This document shows, in pieces, positions 10,500 to 20,158 of a stretch of 64,000 bases of DNA. This DNA comes from Rathayibacter sp. Leaf185 (lineage in GTDB: Bacteria; Actinomycetota; Actinomycetes; Actinomycetales; Microbacteriaceae): contig NZ_LMPP01000002.1 in NCBI RefSeq assembly GCF_001423885.1, forward strand, positions 716,354 through 780,353, in the 5' to 3' direction. Every line of letters starts with the position of its first letter. Position 1 is the first letter of the stretch. The translations under genes and the position numbers were made by a program. The notes beneath the pieces are model-generated. The model was not told where the DNA came from, searched no databases, and worked only from the letters and a program-made list of their open reading frames with translations.

Positions 10500-11171
10500 A
10501 TGACCTTCCCCGGAGACGAAGGAACCCGTCGTCCACGCCGCGGGTGGCGGCCGTCGGAGGCCGTCGTCACGTCGGACGCCCCGGTCTTCACCGTCCTCTC
10601 GGTCTGCACGGGCAACATCTGCCGCTCACCGCTGTCCGAGCAGCTCTTCCGCAGCGCACTCGGCGCCGACCTCTCACCACGCGGCGGAGCGCTCTTCGGC
10701 TTCCGGAGCGCCGGCGTGGAGACGCGGGACGGCTACGCGATGGACCCGAACTTTGCCCGGATGTCCACCCAGTACGGGGGTGATCCGGTCGGCCACTCGA
10801 GCGCTCGACTGACGGAGTCGCTCGTCGGGGAGGCGGACGTGATGCTCACCATGACCCGCGACCACCTCATCGACGCCGCCCGGCGGTTCCCGTCCATCCT
10901 GCTGCGGGGCTTCACGCTCCTCGAATTCGCCCGGGTCCTGCCGTTCGTCGCCGCGCAGGTGCCGATCCCGGAGGTCGAGGATCCCGCCGTGCGACTGCGC
11001 GCCGTCGTGCGCCTGGCAGCCGCCAACAGGGGCCGCGCGCCGGCCGGCGAGCGCGGTGACGACATCGACGACCCCATCGGCCGCAGCGAGGCCACGCACG
11101 CGCGGGTGGCGGAGGAGATCGCCACGGCCGTCTCCAGTGTGTCGCGTGATCTGAGAGCATTGGCGCGGTGA
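10500..11171 (+). CDS. Low-molecular-weight protein tyrosine phosphatase
   Basis: Cytoplasmic phosphatase, expected to remove phosphate from the tyrosine tail of the preceding BY-kinase, as in Wzc/Wzb pairs. The active-site loop CTGNICRS (Cys36, Arg42; Cx5R) and the acid loop with the DP pair (VPIPEVEDPAVR) are both present. At 223 residues it is longer than the usual ~150: about 28 residues precede the first strand, and an insert with NRGRAPAGERGDDIDDP lies after the acid loop. The start ATG is 11 bp after the kinase stop, so the two are almost certainly co-translated. Confidence 0.88.
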   Translation: MTFPGDEGTRRPRRGWRPSEAVVTSDAPVFTVLSVCTGNICRSPLSEQLFRSALGADLSPRGGALFGFRSAGVETRDGYAMDPNFARMSTQYGGDPVGHSSARLTESLVGEADVMLTMTRDHLIDAARRFPSILLRGFTLLEFARVLPFVAAQVPIPEVEDPAVRLRAVVRLAAANRGRAPAGERGDDIDDPIGRSEATHARVAEEIATAVSSVSRDLRALAR

Positions 11172-11289
11172 CGATGCCGAGCACGGCTCGCCGTGACCGG
11201 TCGACCCAGCCCCTCTTCCCTTCCCGTCGCTGACGCGACACCTCCCCGCATCCCGTTCGGAGAATCCCCTTGAAGCTTGGAGAAGCACT

Positions 11290-12594
11290 GTGAAGCTTTC
11301 TGTCATTGGCTGCGGCTACCTCGGAGCCGTCCACGCGGCCGCGATGGCCGAGCTCGGTCACGACGTCATCGGCATCGACGTCGACCAGGCGAAGATCGAC
11401 GCACTGGCCGCCGGCACCGCTCCCTTCTTCGAGCCCGGCCTGCCCGAGCTGCTGTCGTCCGGCGTCGCCTCCGGGCGCCTGCGCTTCTCGACGAACACGG
11501 CCGACGCCGCGGACGCCTCGGTGCACTTCGTCGCCGTGGGGACCCCGCAGAAGAAGGGCGAGAACGCGGCCGACATGACCTACGTCGACGCGGCGATCGA
11601 CGGTCTGCTGCCGTTCCTCACCGCCGACTCCCTCGTGGTCGGCAAGTCGACCGTGCCGGTCGGCACCGCGTCGCGCCTCGCGGAGAAGGTCGTCGCGACC
11701 GGCGCGACGCTGGCCTGGAACCCGGAGTTCCTCCGCGAGGGCTTCGCCGTCCTGGACACCATCAGCCCGGACCGCCTCGTGTACGGCGTGCCTGCCGGAG
11801 AAGCGGGCCAGGCCGCCAAGGCCACTCTGGACGAGGTCTACGCGACCGCCCTCGCCGCGGACACGCCGCTCGTCGTCACCGACTACGCCACGGCCGAGCT
11901 CGTCAAGGTGTCCGCCAACGCCTTCCTCGCGACCAAGATCTCGTTCATCAACGCGATCGCCGAGATCGCCGAGGTGACCGGAGCCGACGTGACGCAGCTC
12001 GCCGACGCCATCGGCTACGACGCGCGCATCGGCCGTCGATTCCTCAACGCCGGCATCGGCTTCGGAGGCGGCTGCCTCCCGAAGGACATCCGCGCGTTCG
12101 CCGCGCGCGCCGACGAGCTGGGCGTGGGGGAGTCCGTCGCCTTCCTCAAGGAGGTCGACGCCATCAACCTCCGCCGTCGCCAGCGCGTCGTCGACCTCGT
12201 CAGCGAGGGACTCGGTGGAGACGTGTCCGGCAAGAAGATCGCCGTCCTCGGGCTGGCGTTCAAGCCCGAATCGGACGACATCCGCGACTCGCCGTCGCTC
12301 GACGTCGCCGCCCGCCTGCACGACCTCGGTGCGACCGTCGTCGCGACCGACCCCGAGGCGATTGCGAACGCGCAGCGCAAGTACCCCGACATCTCGTACA
12401 CGACCGATGTCGACGAGGCCCTCGCCGGCGCGGACGCCGTCGTCGTCGTGACGGAGTGGAAGCAGTTCAGGGCGATCGACCCGGTCGCCGTCGGCGCGGC
12501 GGTCGCCCAGCGCTTCATCGTCGACGGGCGCAACTGCCTCGACCCGGCCGCCTGGCGGGCCGCCGGCTGGGAGTACCGCGGCCTCGGCCGCTGA
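11290..12594 (+). CDS. ugd: UDP-glucose 6-dehydrogenase
   Basis: Oxidises UDP-glucose twice with NAD to UDP-glucuronate, a precursor for acidic exopolysaccharide. The 434-residue protein has the N-terminal NAD fold (KLSVIGCGYLGAVHAAAMAE), the conserved substrate segment NPEFLREG, the catalytic cysteine in GFGGGCLPKD (Cys262) and the C-terminal LAFKPESDDIRDSP. The GTG start follows GGAGAAG at good spacing. It ends the polysaccharide gene series; no glycosyltransferases, flippase or polymerase follow, so those must be encoded elsewhere. Confidence 0.93.
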   Translation: MKLSVIGCGYLGAVHAAAMAELGHDVIGIDVDQAKIDALAAGTAPFFEPGLPELLSSGVASGRLRFSTNTADAADASVHFVAVGTPQKKGENAADMTYVDAAIDGLLPFLTADSLVVGKSTVPVGTASRLAEKVVATGATLAWNPEFLREGFAVLDTISPDRLVYGVPAGEAGQAAKATLDEVYATALAADTPLVVTDYATAELVKVSANAFLATKISFINAIAEIAEVTGADVTQLADAIGYDARIGRRFLNAGIGFGGGCLPKDIRAFAARADELGVGESVAFLKEVDAINLRRRQRVVDLVSEGLGGDVSGKKIAVLGLAFKPESDDIRDSPSLDVAARLHDLGATVVATDPEAIANAQRKYPDISYTTDVDEALAGADAVVVVTEWKQFRAIDPVAVGAAVAQRFIVDGRNCLDPAAWRAAGWEYRGLGR

Positions 12595-12617
12595 CTCCGA
12601 CCGACCGCCGACGGCGG

Positions 12618-13118
12618 TCAGCGATCGCCGACGACGCCGGAGGTGCTGCGGAGCGGGATGTGCGCGAAAGCGAGATCCGACTCCGCCGCCCTCCGGCGTT
12701 CTCGTGCCGTCAGCCACCAGCGCAGGAGCACTCCGACGACGGCTCCGACTCCAGCCCCGATGGTGTTCGTCAGCACGTCGTGGAGGCTCGCGAAGCGATC
12801 CGAGAGCAGGACCAGCTGCCCCGTCTCGATCACCGTGCTCACGGCCGCGCCGAGCAGGATCACCAGGCCGGTCCAGCGGGCACGGAGCAGCAGAGCGCCG
12901 AGCAGGCCGAACGGCACGAAGAGCAGGACGTTCGCGCCGGACTCGATCACTCCGTAGTCGATCCAACCCAGACCCCGACGCTCGAGCCAGCCGAGGGCGC
13001 GCGCGATCAGACCGCCGAAGGGCGCGTCGACAGGGGTGGGCCAGAAGGCGATCGAGGCCAGGGCGCCGAGGTAGAGCGCGCCGACGGTCACGATGAGGCG
13101 GGTGAGCGACCGGGGCAC
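12618..13118 (-). CDS. VanZ family membrane protein
   Basis: Small membrane protein of 166 residues with four to five hydrophobic segments and VanZ-like sequence (IESGANVLLFVPFGLLGALL, ETGQLVLLSDRFASLHDVLT, NTIGAGVGAVVGVLL). VanZ raises teicoplanin tolerance in enterococci, but most chromosomal homologues have no known role and this one should not be called a resistance gene. It is convergent with ugd, 23 bp away. The GTG start has GGAG 5 nt upstream. Confidence 0.8.
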   Translation of the reverse strand: MPRSLTRLIVTVGALYLGALASIAFWPTPVDAPFGGLIARALGWLERRGLGWIDYGVIESGANVLLFVPFGLLGALLLRARWTGLVILLGAAVSTVIETGQLVLLSDRFASLHDVLTNTIGAGVGAVVGVLLRWWLTARERRRAAESDLAFAHIPLRSTSGVVGDR

Positions 13119-13275
13119 GGCGGCTCCTCTCGGCGGGCGTCGCGGGGGCGACGAGGAGGGCAGGGCTGTCGGCGACGACTCGACACCCAGTCTGACGCGT
13201 GGACCCGTGCGGCCCCTGGGCCTCGAGCGGAATCGGCGCGTACTGTCGGCGCCGCGTCCGGCCGCCGTTAACGAC

Positions 13276-13310
13276 GGAACCCGGCCGGATCGATGATCCA
13301 GCCGGGTTCC
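13276..13310 (-). terminator. Hairpin terminator of tRNA-Pro
   Basis: GGAACCCGGC and GCCGGGTTCC form a 10-bp stem with further pairing (GGAT/ATCC) inside, starting 8 nt beyond the tRNA 3' end. Confidence 0.6.
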
Positions 13311-13317
13311 TCACCGG

Positions 13318-13391
13318 TCGGGGTAGCGGGATTCGAACCCACGACCTCCTCGTCCCGAACGAGGCGCGCTACCAAGCTGCGCCACACCCCG
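13318..13391 (-). tRNA. tRNA-Pro(CGG)
   Basis: A full cloverleaf of 74 nt folds on the minus strand: acceptor CGGGGTG/TACCCCG, D stem GCGC/GCGC, anticodon stem CCTCG/CGAGG with loop TTCGGGA (anticodon CGG), T stem GTGGG/CCCGC with TTCGAAT, discriminator A. The 3' CCA is not encoded. Confidence 0.95.
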
Positions 13392-13476
13392 GTGGACTCG
13401 AGCGGCAGTACCGCTCACGAGCCTCGACAATGATAGCCGATTTCTTCGGAGCCGCCGCACACGCGCCCATGACCGG

Positions 13477-14409
13477 TCAGCTCACCGGCTCGAGAGTCAG
13501 GAGGGTCGCCTCGGGCCGGCAGGCGAAGCGCATCGGCGCGTAGATGGAGGTGCCGAGCCCGGCGGAGACGTTGAGGCGCGCGCTCCGCCGCCCGTGGTGC
13601 CAGGTGGTGAAGCCCGCGACCTTGTCACGGGGGATGTCGCAGTTGGTCACGAGGGCGCCGAACCCGGGCACGCAGAGCTGACCGCCGTGAGTGTGCCCGG
13701 CGAGGATGAGATCCGCCCCTCGGGTCACGAAGTCGTCGAGGATGCGCTGGTACGGGGCATGGGCGACGCCGATGCTGATCTCGGCGGACTCGTCCTCCGC
13801 GGCCCGCAGCTCATCGACGGCACCTGCGACGACATCGATCCTGTCCAGGCCGATGTGCGGATCGTCGACACCGAAGAACTCGACTCTGGTGCCCCGGATC
13901 GTGAGGTTCTCGGCGCGGTTGTTGAGGTCGGTCCAGCCGAGCGAGTCGGTGAAGTACCCCGTCAGTGCGTCGGTGTCGAGGTCGGCCTGGTTCGGCTTCG
14001 GATTGAGCGACGGGCCGCGGAAGTAGCGCAGGGGGTTCTTGACCCTCGGGCCGAAGTAGTCGTTCGATCCGTTCACGAAGACACCGGGGATGCCGGCGAA
14101 CGGCTCCAGGGCCCGCCGGATCCCGAGGATCCCGTCGCGGTGCCCGAGGTTGTCGCCGGTGTCCACGATGAGGTCAGGAGCGAGGGCGACGAGCGAGCGG
14201 ATCCACTCCTGCTTCTTCGACTGCCACGGAGCCATGTGCAGATCGGACAGGTGCAGGATCCGCAGCGGGGGAGCGCCCACTGGCAGGACGGGTGCCGAGA
14301 CCCGGCGGACCGTGAAGAGCGTCCGCTCGATCCCGATGCCCCAGACGGCGGCGGCACTGCCGACAGCGGCGACTGTCGCTAGTGCGGTGGTGAGGGGGCG
14401 TCGGCTCAT
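13477..14409 (-). CDS. Membrane-anchored metallophosphoesterase
   Basis: Calcineurin-like phosphoesterase, YkuE-like, probably acting outside the membrane. An N-terminal hydrophobic segment (ALATVAAVGSAAAVWGIG, residues 9-26) anchors it. Two-metal motifs appear in order: DLH (SDLHM), GDN (VDTGDNLGHRD), a degenerate GNH-like NGSND, and AGHTHGGQ. It is 310 residues. Start ATG follows GAGAAGGACAC. It lies just downstream of the PBP gene on the same strand, the same pairing as Rv3682 (ponA2)-Rv3683 in mycobacteria. The true substrate is unknown. Confidence 0.85.
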   Translation of the reverse strand: MSRRPLTTALATVAAVGSAAAVWGIGIERTLFTVRRVSAPVLPVGAPPLRILHLSDLHMAPWQSKKQEWIRSLVALAPDLIVDTGDNLGHRDGILGIRRALEPFAGIPGVFVNGSNDYFGPRVKNPLRYFRGPSLNPKPNQADLDTDALTGYFTDSLGWTDLNNRAENLTIRGTRVEFFGVDDPHIGLDRIDVVAGAVDELRAAEDESAEISIGVAHAPYQRILDDFVTRGADLILAGHTHGGQLCVPGFGALVTNCDIPRDKVAGFTTWHHGRRSARLNVSAGLGTSIYAPMRFACRPEATLLTLEPVS

Positions 14410-14447
14410 GTGTCCTTCTCTCGACGGGGTCGGGCCTTCATTCTGCC

Positions 14448-14503
14448 GGACGGCCCCGAACGGACGGCCCCGAACGGACGGCCCCGAACGGACGGCCCCG
14501 CGC
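14448..14503. repeat. 14-bp tandem repeat
   Basis: GGACGGCCCCGAAC occurs three times exactly and a fourth time with two changes at the end, head to tail, in the 106-bp gap between the PBP and metallophosphoesterase genes. Copy number may vary between strains. Confidence 0.8.
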
Positions 14504-14515
14504 GGACCGGGTGGC

Positions 14516-16882
14516 TCAGCCTCCGGGGGGCGGTGTGGACGGGCCGGCGCTGATCTGCAGGGTGATCGCGGAGCCCCGAGAGACCCGCGAGCCAGCGGGC
14601 GGGTTCGTCTGCGCCACCGAGCCGGCGGGACGATCGGAGGGGATCCGGTTCGGATCGATCGTCACCGTGAAGCCGAGGTCCTTCAGACGGGCTGTCGCCG
14701 CGGCCGGGCTCTGACCGGTGACCTCCGGCACCGCCTCCTGTGGCGCCTCGACGAGTGAGCGCTCGGGAGCGGGGAAGGCGCTGCCGCCGTACTTCGCATC
14801 GGCGACCCGCATGATCCGCGGCCAGATCTGGTGACGCACCTGACCGGCGTTCACCCCGTTCAGGCGGAATCCGCGCATCGACGTGAACCCGGTGACGTTC
14901 CCGACCCAGGTCGCCGTCGCCACCTCGGTGCTCGCGCCGACCATCCAGGTGTGCAGAGCGTTGTCCGTGGTTCCCGTCTTGCCGATGTGCGGGATACCGG
15001 TCCTCGGGTTCGACGGCGCGCCTGTTCCGCCCGTCATCACCTGCTGGAGGGCGAAGCCTGCGGTCGCGGCGACCTGCTCCGACATGCCCTGGCTGCACTC
15101 CGAGGCCGGAGGGGCGATGTCCGCGCCGCTCCGGTCGACGATGCGATCGATCGCGATCGGCGTGCAGACGGTGCCCTTGTTGGCGAAGCCCGCGAACGCC
15201 GTCGCCATGGTCAGGGGTGCGATCTCATTCGTGCCGAGGATCGTCGGTGCGTACTTCTGCAGCTCGTTGCCGTCCGCGCGATGCACGCCCATGGCCAGGG
15301 CGGTGTTGCGGATGCCGCAGAGGTCGAGCTGCTGCGCCATCGCCGCGAAGGAGGTGTTGATCGAGCCGGTCGTCGCCTGCAGCGCCGTGGTGACGCCTCC
15401 GTTGCCGCCCTCGTCGTTGCCGGGGTTCCAGGACTCGCCGTAGTAGACGCCGTCGGGTTCGCAGCTGTCGCGGAAGGTCGTGTAGGCGCGACGGGTGCCG
15501 TCGACGCTCTCGCCGAGCGAACGGCCCTCCTGGAGCCACTCGGCGAGGGTGAACACCTTGTAGGTCGACCCGACCTGGAATCCGGAGGATCCGCCGTAGC
15601 CGAAGTCGGTGCTGTAGTTGACGCTCGTGTAGTTCGCGCCGGTGACATCGGGATCGTTCGAGTAGTCCTTGTTCTGCGTCATCGCGAGGATGCGGCCGGT
15701 GCCGACCTCGACCGACACGCTCGCGCTGCCGATGTTGACGTTCGCCATCGACTTCGGGACCCACGCGTCGGTCGCCGAGACAGCGGCGGTCTGCAGCTCG
15801 CTGTCGAGCGTCGTGTAGATCTGGTAGCCACCGCGCTTGAAGGTGGCGTCCCGCTCGTCCTGGCTCGCGCCGAACGCGTCGTCGTTCTTGATCACCCAGG
15901 TGACGTAGTCGCAGAAGAACGCCGAGATGCCCGCGGTCTGGCAGCCGGTGCTCGGCTCGGTGATGACCGGCTGAACGGGGGTGGCCGCGGCCTCGGCGAT
16001 CTGCTCTGGCGTGGCCTTCGACTCCAGGCCCATGCGGCCGAGGATGTAGTTGCGCCGGTCGAGCGTCACCGGGTAGCCCCCCGCGGCGGGGTTCGCCTCG
16101 TCGGCGGGCCGGTCGAAGCGGAACTTCTCGGGGTTGTTCACGATGGCGATGAGCGCGGCCGACTGGGCGAGCGAGAGATCGCGGGCACTGATGCCGAAGT
16201 AGTACTTCGCGGCCGCCTCGATGCCGTAGACCGTGCCTCCGAACAGCGCGATGTTGAGGTAGCCGAGCAGGATGTCGTTCTTCGGGTACTCCTTCTCGAG
16301 CCCGATGGCGAGGCGCATCTCGGCGACCTTGCGCTCCGGAGTCGTCTCGGTCGCCTCGCGGTAGGCGGCGTCGCGCTCGATCGGATCCGACAGCGCCTCG
16401 GCCTTCTGCACGAGCACGTTCTTCACGTACTGCTGCGTGATCGAGGATCCGCCCTGCACGTCCCCGCGGAGTGCCGTCGTGGCCGCCGCTCGCACCGTGC
16501 CCAGCAGGTCGATGCCGCCGTGCTCGTAGAAGCGCGGGTCCTCGGAGGCGACGACAGCGTCCTTCACGAACGGCGAGATGTCGTCCCAGCCCACCTCGAC
16601 GCGGTTCTGCGCGTAGAAGGAGGCGAGGAGCACGTCGGCGCCGCTCGCATCCTTCGCGTAGACGTTGCTCTTCTCAGCGAGAGTGCCGATCTCGAGGTAC
16701 TCGGGGAGGTTGTCGAACATCTCGACGGAGTTGTTCGCGGCCATGCCCCCGAGGGCGATCGCCGGAGTGATCGACGCCGCGACGAGCACCCCCGCGACGA
16801 CGCTCATGGCGACGATCCCGATGAGTCCGCCGATCGCGCCTCCGACCGACTTGACGACCCTGGTACCGCGCGCCCCCGACAT
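14516..16882 (-). CDS. Bifunctional penicillin-binding protein with PASTA domain
   Basis: Class A PBP: polymerises lipid II and cross-links peptidoglycan outside the membrane. The order is one membrane segment (GLIGIVAMSVVAGVLVAAS), a GT51 glycosyltransferase domain with the catalytic glutamate region SEDPRFYEHGGID (about residue 113) and GGSSITQQYVKN, then a transpeptidase domain with SxxK (GSTYK, Ser439), SxN (GSINTS) and KTG (GKTGTTD), and one C-terminal PASTA domain (PEVTGQSPAAATARLKDLGF). I start at the ATG at 16882 (788 aa) because TACGCT lies 6 nt before it; the frame stays open 29 codons further. PonA2-like. Confidence 0.93.
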   Translation of the reverse strand: MSGARGTRVVKSVGGAIGGLIGIVAMSVVAGVLVAASITPAIALGGMAANNSVEMFDNLPEYLEIGTLAEKSNVYAKDASGADVLLASFYAQNRVEVGWDDISPFVKDAVVASEDPRFYEHGGIDLLGTVRAAATTALRGDVQGGSSITQQYVKNVLVQKAEALSDPIERDAAYREATETTPERKVAEMRLAIGLEKEYPKNDILLGYLNIALFGGTVYGIEAAAKYYFGISARDLSLAQSAALIAIVNNPEKFRFDRPADEANPAAGGYPVTLDRRNYILGRMGLESKATPEQIAEAAATPVQPVITEPSTGCQTAGISAFFCDYVTWVIKNDDAFGASQDERDATFKRGGYQIYTTLDSELQTAAVSATDAWVPKSMANVNIGSASVSVEVGTGRILAMTQNKDYSNDPDVTGANYTSVNYSTDFGYGGSSGFQVGSTYKVFTLAEWLQEGRSLGESVDGTRRAYTTFRDSCEPDGVYYGESWNPGNDEGGNGGVTTALQATTGSINTSFAAMAQQLDLCGIRNTALAMGVHRADGNELQKYAPTILGTNEIAPLTMATAFAGFANKGTVCTPIAIDRIVDRSGADIAPPASECSQGMSEQVAATAGFALQQVMTGGTGAPSNPRTGIPHIGKTGTTDNALHTWMVGASTEVATATWVGNVTGFTSMRGFRLNGVNAGQVRHQIWPRIMRVADAKYGGSAFPAPERSLVEAPQEAVPEVTGQSPAAATARLKDLGFTVTIDPNRIPSDRPAGSVAQTNPPAGSRVSRGSAITLQISAGPSTPPPGG

Positions 16883-16888
16883 AGAATC

Positions 16889-16894
16889 AGCGTA
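16889..16894 (-). promoter_or_regulatory. -10 hexamer, leaderless start of PBP
   Basis: On the minus strand TACGCT (TANNNT) ends 6 nt before the ATG, with no Shine-Dalgarno sequence between. Confidence 0.6.
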
Positions 16895-17013
16895 GTCGCC
16901 GCGCTCGGGACGAGCCGCTGCGGCCCGTCCGCCGCGCGGACCGCGCACTGCGCGCCCGGCTCTGAACATCCGGCCGTGAACACCTGTCCCTGCAGCCTGC
17001 CCTGAGGAGAACC

Positions 17014-17184
17014 ATGTCCGTCCCCCGCTGGGAGTACGTCACCACGCCGCTGATGATCCACAACACCACGGCGATCCTGAACACCTGGGGATCGGAGGGC
17101 TGGGAGCTCGTGCAGGTCGTGACCGGCCCCGAGGGCGGGCTCGTCGCCTACCTGAAGCGCCCCGTCGCCGAGGCCGGCGCGTGA
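17014..17184 (+). CDS. DUF4177 small protein
   Basis: A 56-residue protein starting MSVPRWEYVTTPLMIH and ending LVAYLKRPVAEAGA, with the DUF4177 pattern WEY...NTWGSEGWELVQVV. Function unknown. A strong Shine-Dalgarno sequence (GAGGAGAACC) precedes the ATG. Its stop overlaps the next start (GTGA), so it is translationally coupled to the RidA gene. The pair next to a ponA2-type PBP matches the mycobacterial Rv3678A-Rv3678c arrangement. Confidence 0.85.
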   Translation: MSVPRWEYVTTPLMIHNTTAILNTWGSEGWELVQVVTGPEGGLVAYLKRPVAEAGA

Positions 17185-17639
17185 TCGCCGAGCGTCTCGC
17201 CGAGCTCGGCATCGAGCTCCCCGCCGTCGCCACTCCGGCGGGCGCCTACGTCCCCGCGGTCGTGAACGGAGCGCTCGTCTTCACGGCGGGGCAGATCCCG
17301 TTCGTCGACGGTGCTCTCCCCGCAGCGGGCAAGGTCGGCGACGGCCTCGTCTCACCCGAGGTCGCCAAGGATCTGGCTCGCGTGTGCGCGCTGAACGCGC
17401 TCGCCGCGGTCGCCGACGTGCTCGGCTCGCTCGACCGCGTGACGCAGATCGTGAAGCTGACGGGCTTCGTCGCCTCCGCCCCGGGCTTCAACGGACAGCC
17501 CGGCGTGATCAACGGTGCGTCGGAGGTGCTCGGTGAGATCTTCGGCGAGGCGGGCCGCCACGCGCGCTCGGCCGTCGGCGTCGCCGAGCTCCCGCTCGAT
17601 GCTCCGGTCGAGGTCGAGCTGATCGTCGCCTTCGAGTAG
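17181..17639 (+). CDS. RidA family (YjgF/L-PSP) protein
   Basis: 152 residues. RidA proteins hydrolyse reactive enamine/imine intermediates released by PLP enzymes; subfamily members differ and activity here is not proven. Recognisable features are VVNGALVFTAGQIPFVDG, the oligomer-forming segment ALAAVADVLGSLDRVTQIVK and the C-terminal ARSAVGVAELPLDAPVEVEL. The GTG start overlaps the DUF4177 stop. Convergent with acs; a shared hairpin lies between. Confidence 0.85.
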   Translation: MIAERLAELGIELPAVATPAGAYVPAVVNGALVFTAGQIPFVDGALPAAGKVGDGLVSPEVAKDLARVCALNALAAVADVLGSLDRVTQIVKLTGFVASAPGFNGQPGVINGASEVLGEIFGEAGRHARSAVGVAELPLDAPVEVELIVAFE

Positions 17640-17647
17640 TCCTCCCG

Positions 17648-17677
17648 CCCCCTCGCTCCTCACCGTGCGAGGGGGCT
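17648..17677. terminator. Hairpin between convergent RidA and acs genes
   Basis: GCCCCCTCG and CGAGGGGGC form a 9-bp stem around a 12-nt loop in the 50-bp gap, so it can serve both transcripts. Confidence 0.55.
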
Positions 17678-17689
17678 GCAGCGCCCCCC

Positions 17690-19708
<2,019 letters not shown>

Positions 19709-19861
19709 CTGCGTTTCGCTCCTTCGCGAGTGCACCGTGCGCCGACCGGCTCGGTCGACCTCGACCACCGTAGCGTCCGGCTCCGACGCCGGGTGCGCGG
19801 CCTCCGAACCTGGCAGGGACTCCTGGTTCGGATAAGAGTTCGCAGAGAACGCCGATCGGGC

Positions 19862-19890
19862 TTGGTGATTCGCGCGGGTTCACGTACTCT
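19862..19890 (+). promoter_or_regulatory. Promoter of the 6C RNA
   Basis: TTGGTG (19862-19867), a 17-nt spacer and TACTCT (19885-19890) form a well-spaced sigma-70-type promoter. Transcription would begin near 19896, just before the folded RNA. Confidence 0.65.
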
Positions 19891-19895
19891 TTCAT

Positions 19896-20000
19896 ACGGC
19901 CGAATGAAAGTTCGGTCTCAGCGGCGCAAGTGATTCCCCCCAATCCCGCGCCGCCGAGGCGGCACCTGTTCCCCCCAATGGGTGCCGCCCCCTTCTCTTT
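19896..20000 (+). ncRNA. 6C small RNA
   Basis: Actinobacterial small RNA class defined by two stem-loops that each show six or more cytosines in the loop. Here the first C hairpin has a 7-bp stem (GCGGCGC/GCGCCGC, 19921-19927 with 19948-19954), an internal loop, a GATT/AATC stem and a CCCCCC loop. The second has a 9-bp stem (GGCGGCACC/GGTGCCGCC, 19958-19966 with 19981-19989), a TGTT/AATG inner stem that pairs with wobbles, and another CCCCCC loop. It is followed by CCTTCTCTTT, so it doubles as terminator. A 5' hairpin (GGCCGAA/TTCGGTC, 19898-19917) precedes them. In mycobacteria the homologue B11 lies beside Rv3660c at the tad locus; here the tad operon begins 160 bp downstream. C-rich loops of B11 are reported to act by pairing with G-rich mRNA. 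Exact ends are estimates. Confidence 0.85.
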
Positions 20001-20145
20001 CTGCGAAGTCCTCGCTGGAGCACCGGTGCTCGCGACGTCGTCGCCACTGTCCGTCCGCGTGCTGGGGTGAGTCCTCCACAGACGCTGCTTCTCCGCGCTC
20101 TCCACTGATCGAGCGGCACGACCTCGGAGCCGTCGTGCGCGCGCC

Positions 20146-20151
20146 TACCGT
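20146..20151 (+). promoter_or_regulatory. -10 hexamer, leaderless start of tad operon
   Basis: TACCGT (TANNNT) ends 7 nt before the ATG of the TadA gene; no Shine-Dalgarno sequence is present. Confidence 0.55.
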
Positions 20152-20158
20152 TCCCGGC

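Noticed and set aside
7661..10618. 985-codon open frame on the minus strand opposite the polysaccharide genes
   Set aside because: It is a GC-bias shadow: its protein is a low-complexity Arg/Gly/Asp/Val mix without domains, while the plus strand carries clearly recognisable enzymes.
12618..13118. VanZ protein as a glycopeptide resistance gene
   Set aside because: No vanA/vanH/vanX-type genes are present and chromosomal VanZ relatives are common without resistance.
19934..19979. The two TTCCCCCCAAT direct repeats as a paired protein operator
   Set aside because: Each copy lies exactly in a hairpin loop with compensating stem bases, which fits the 6C RNA better than a DNA-binding site.
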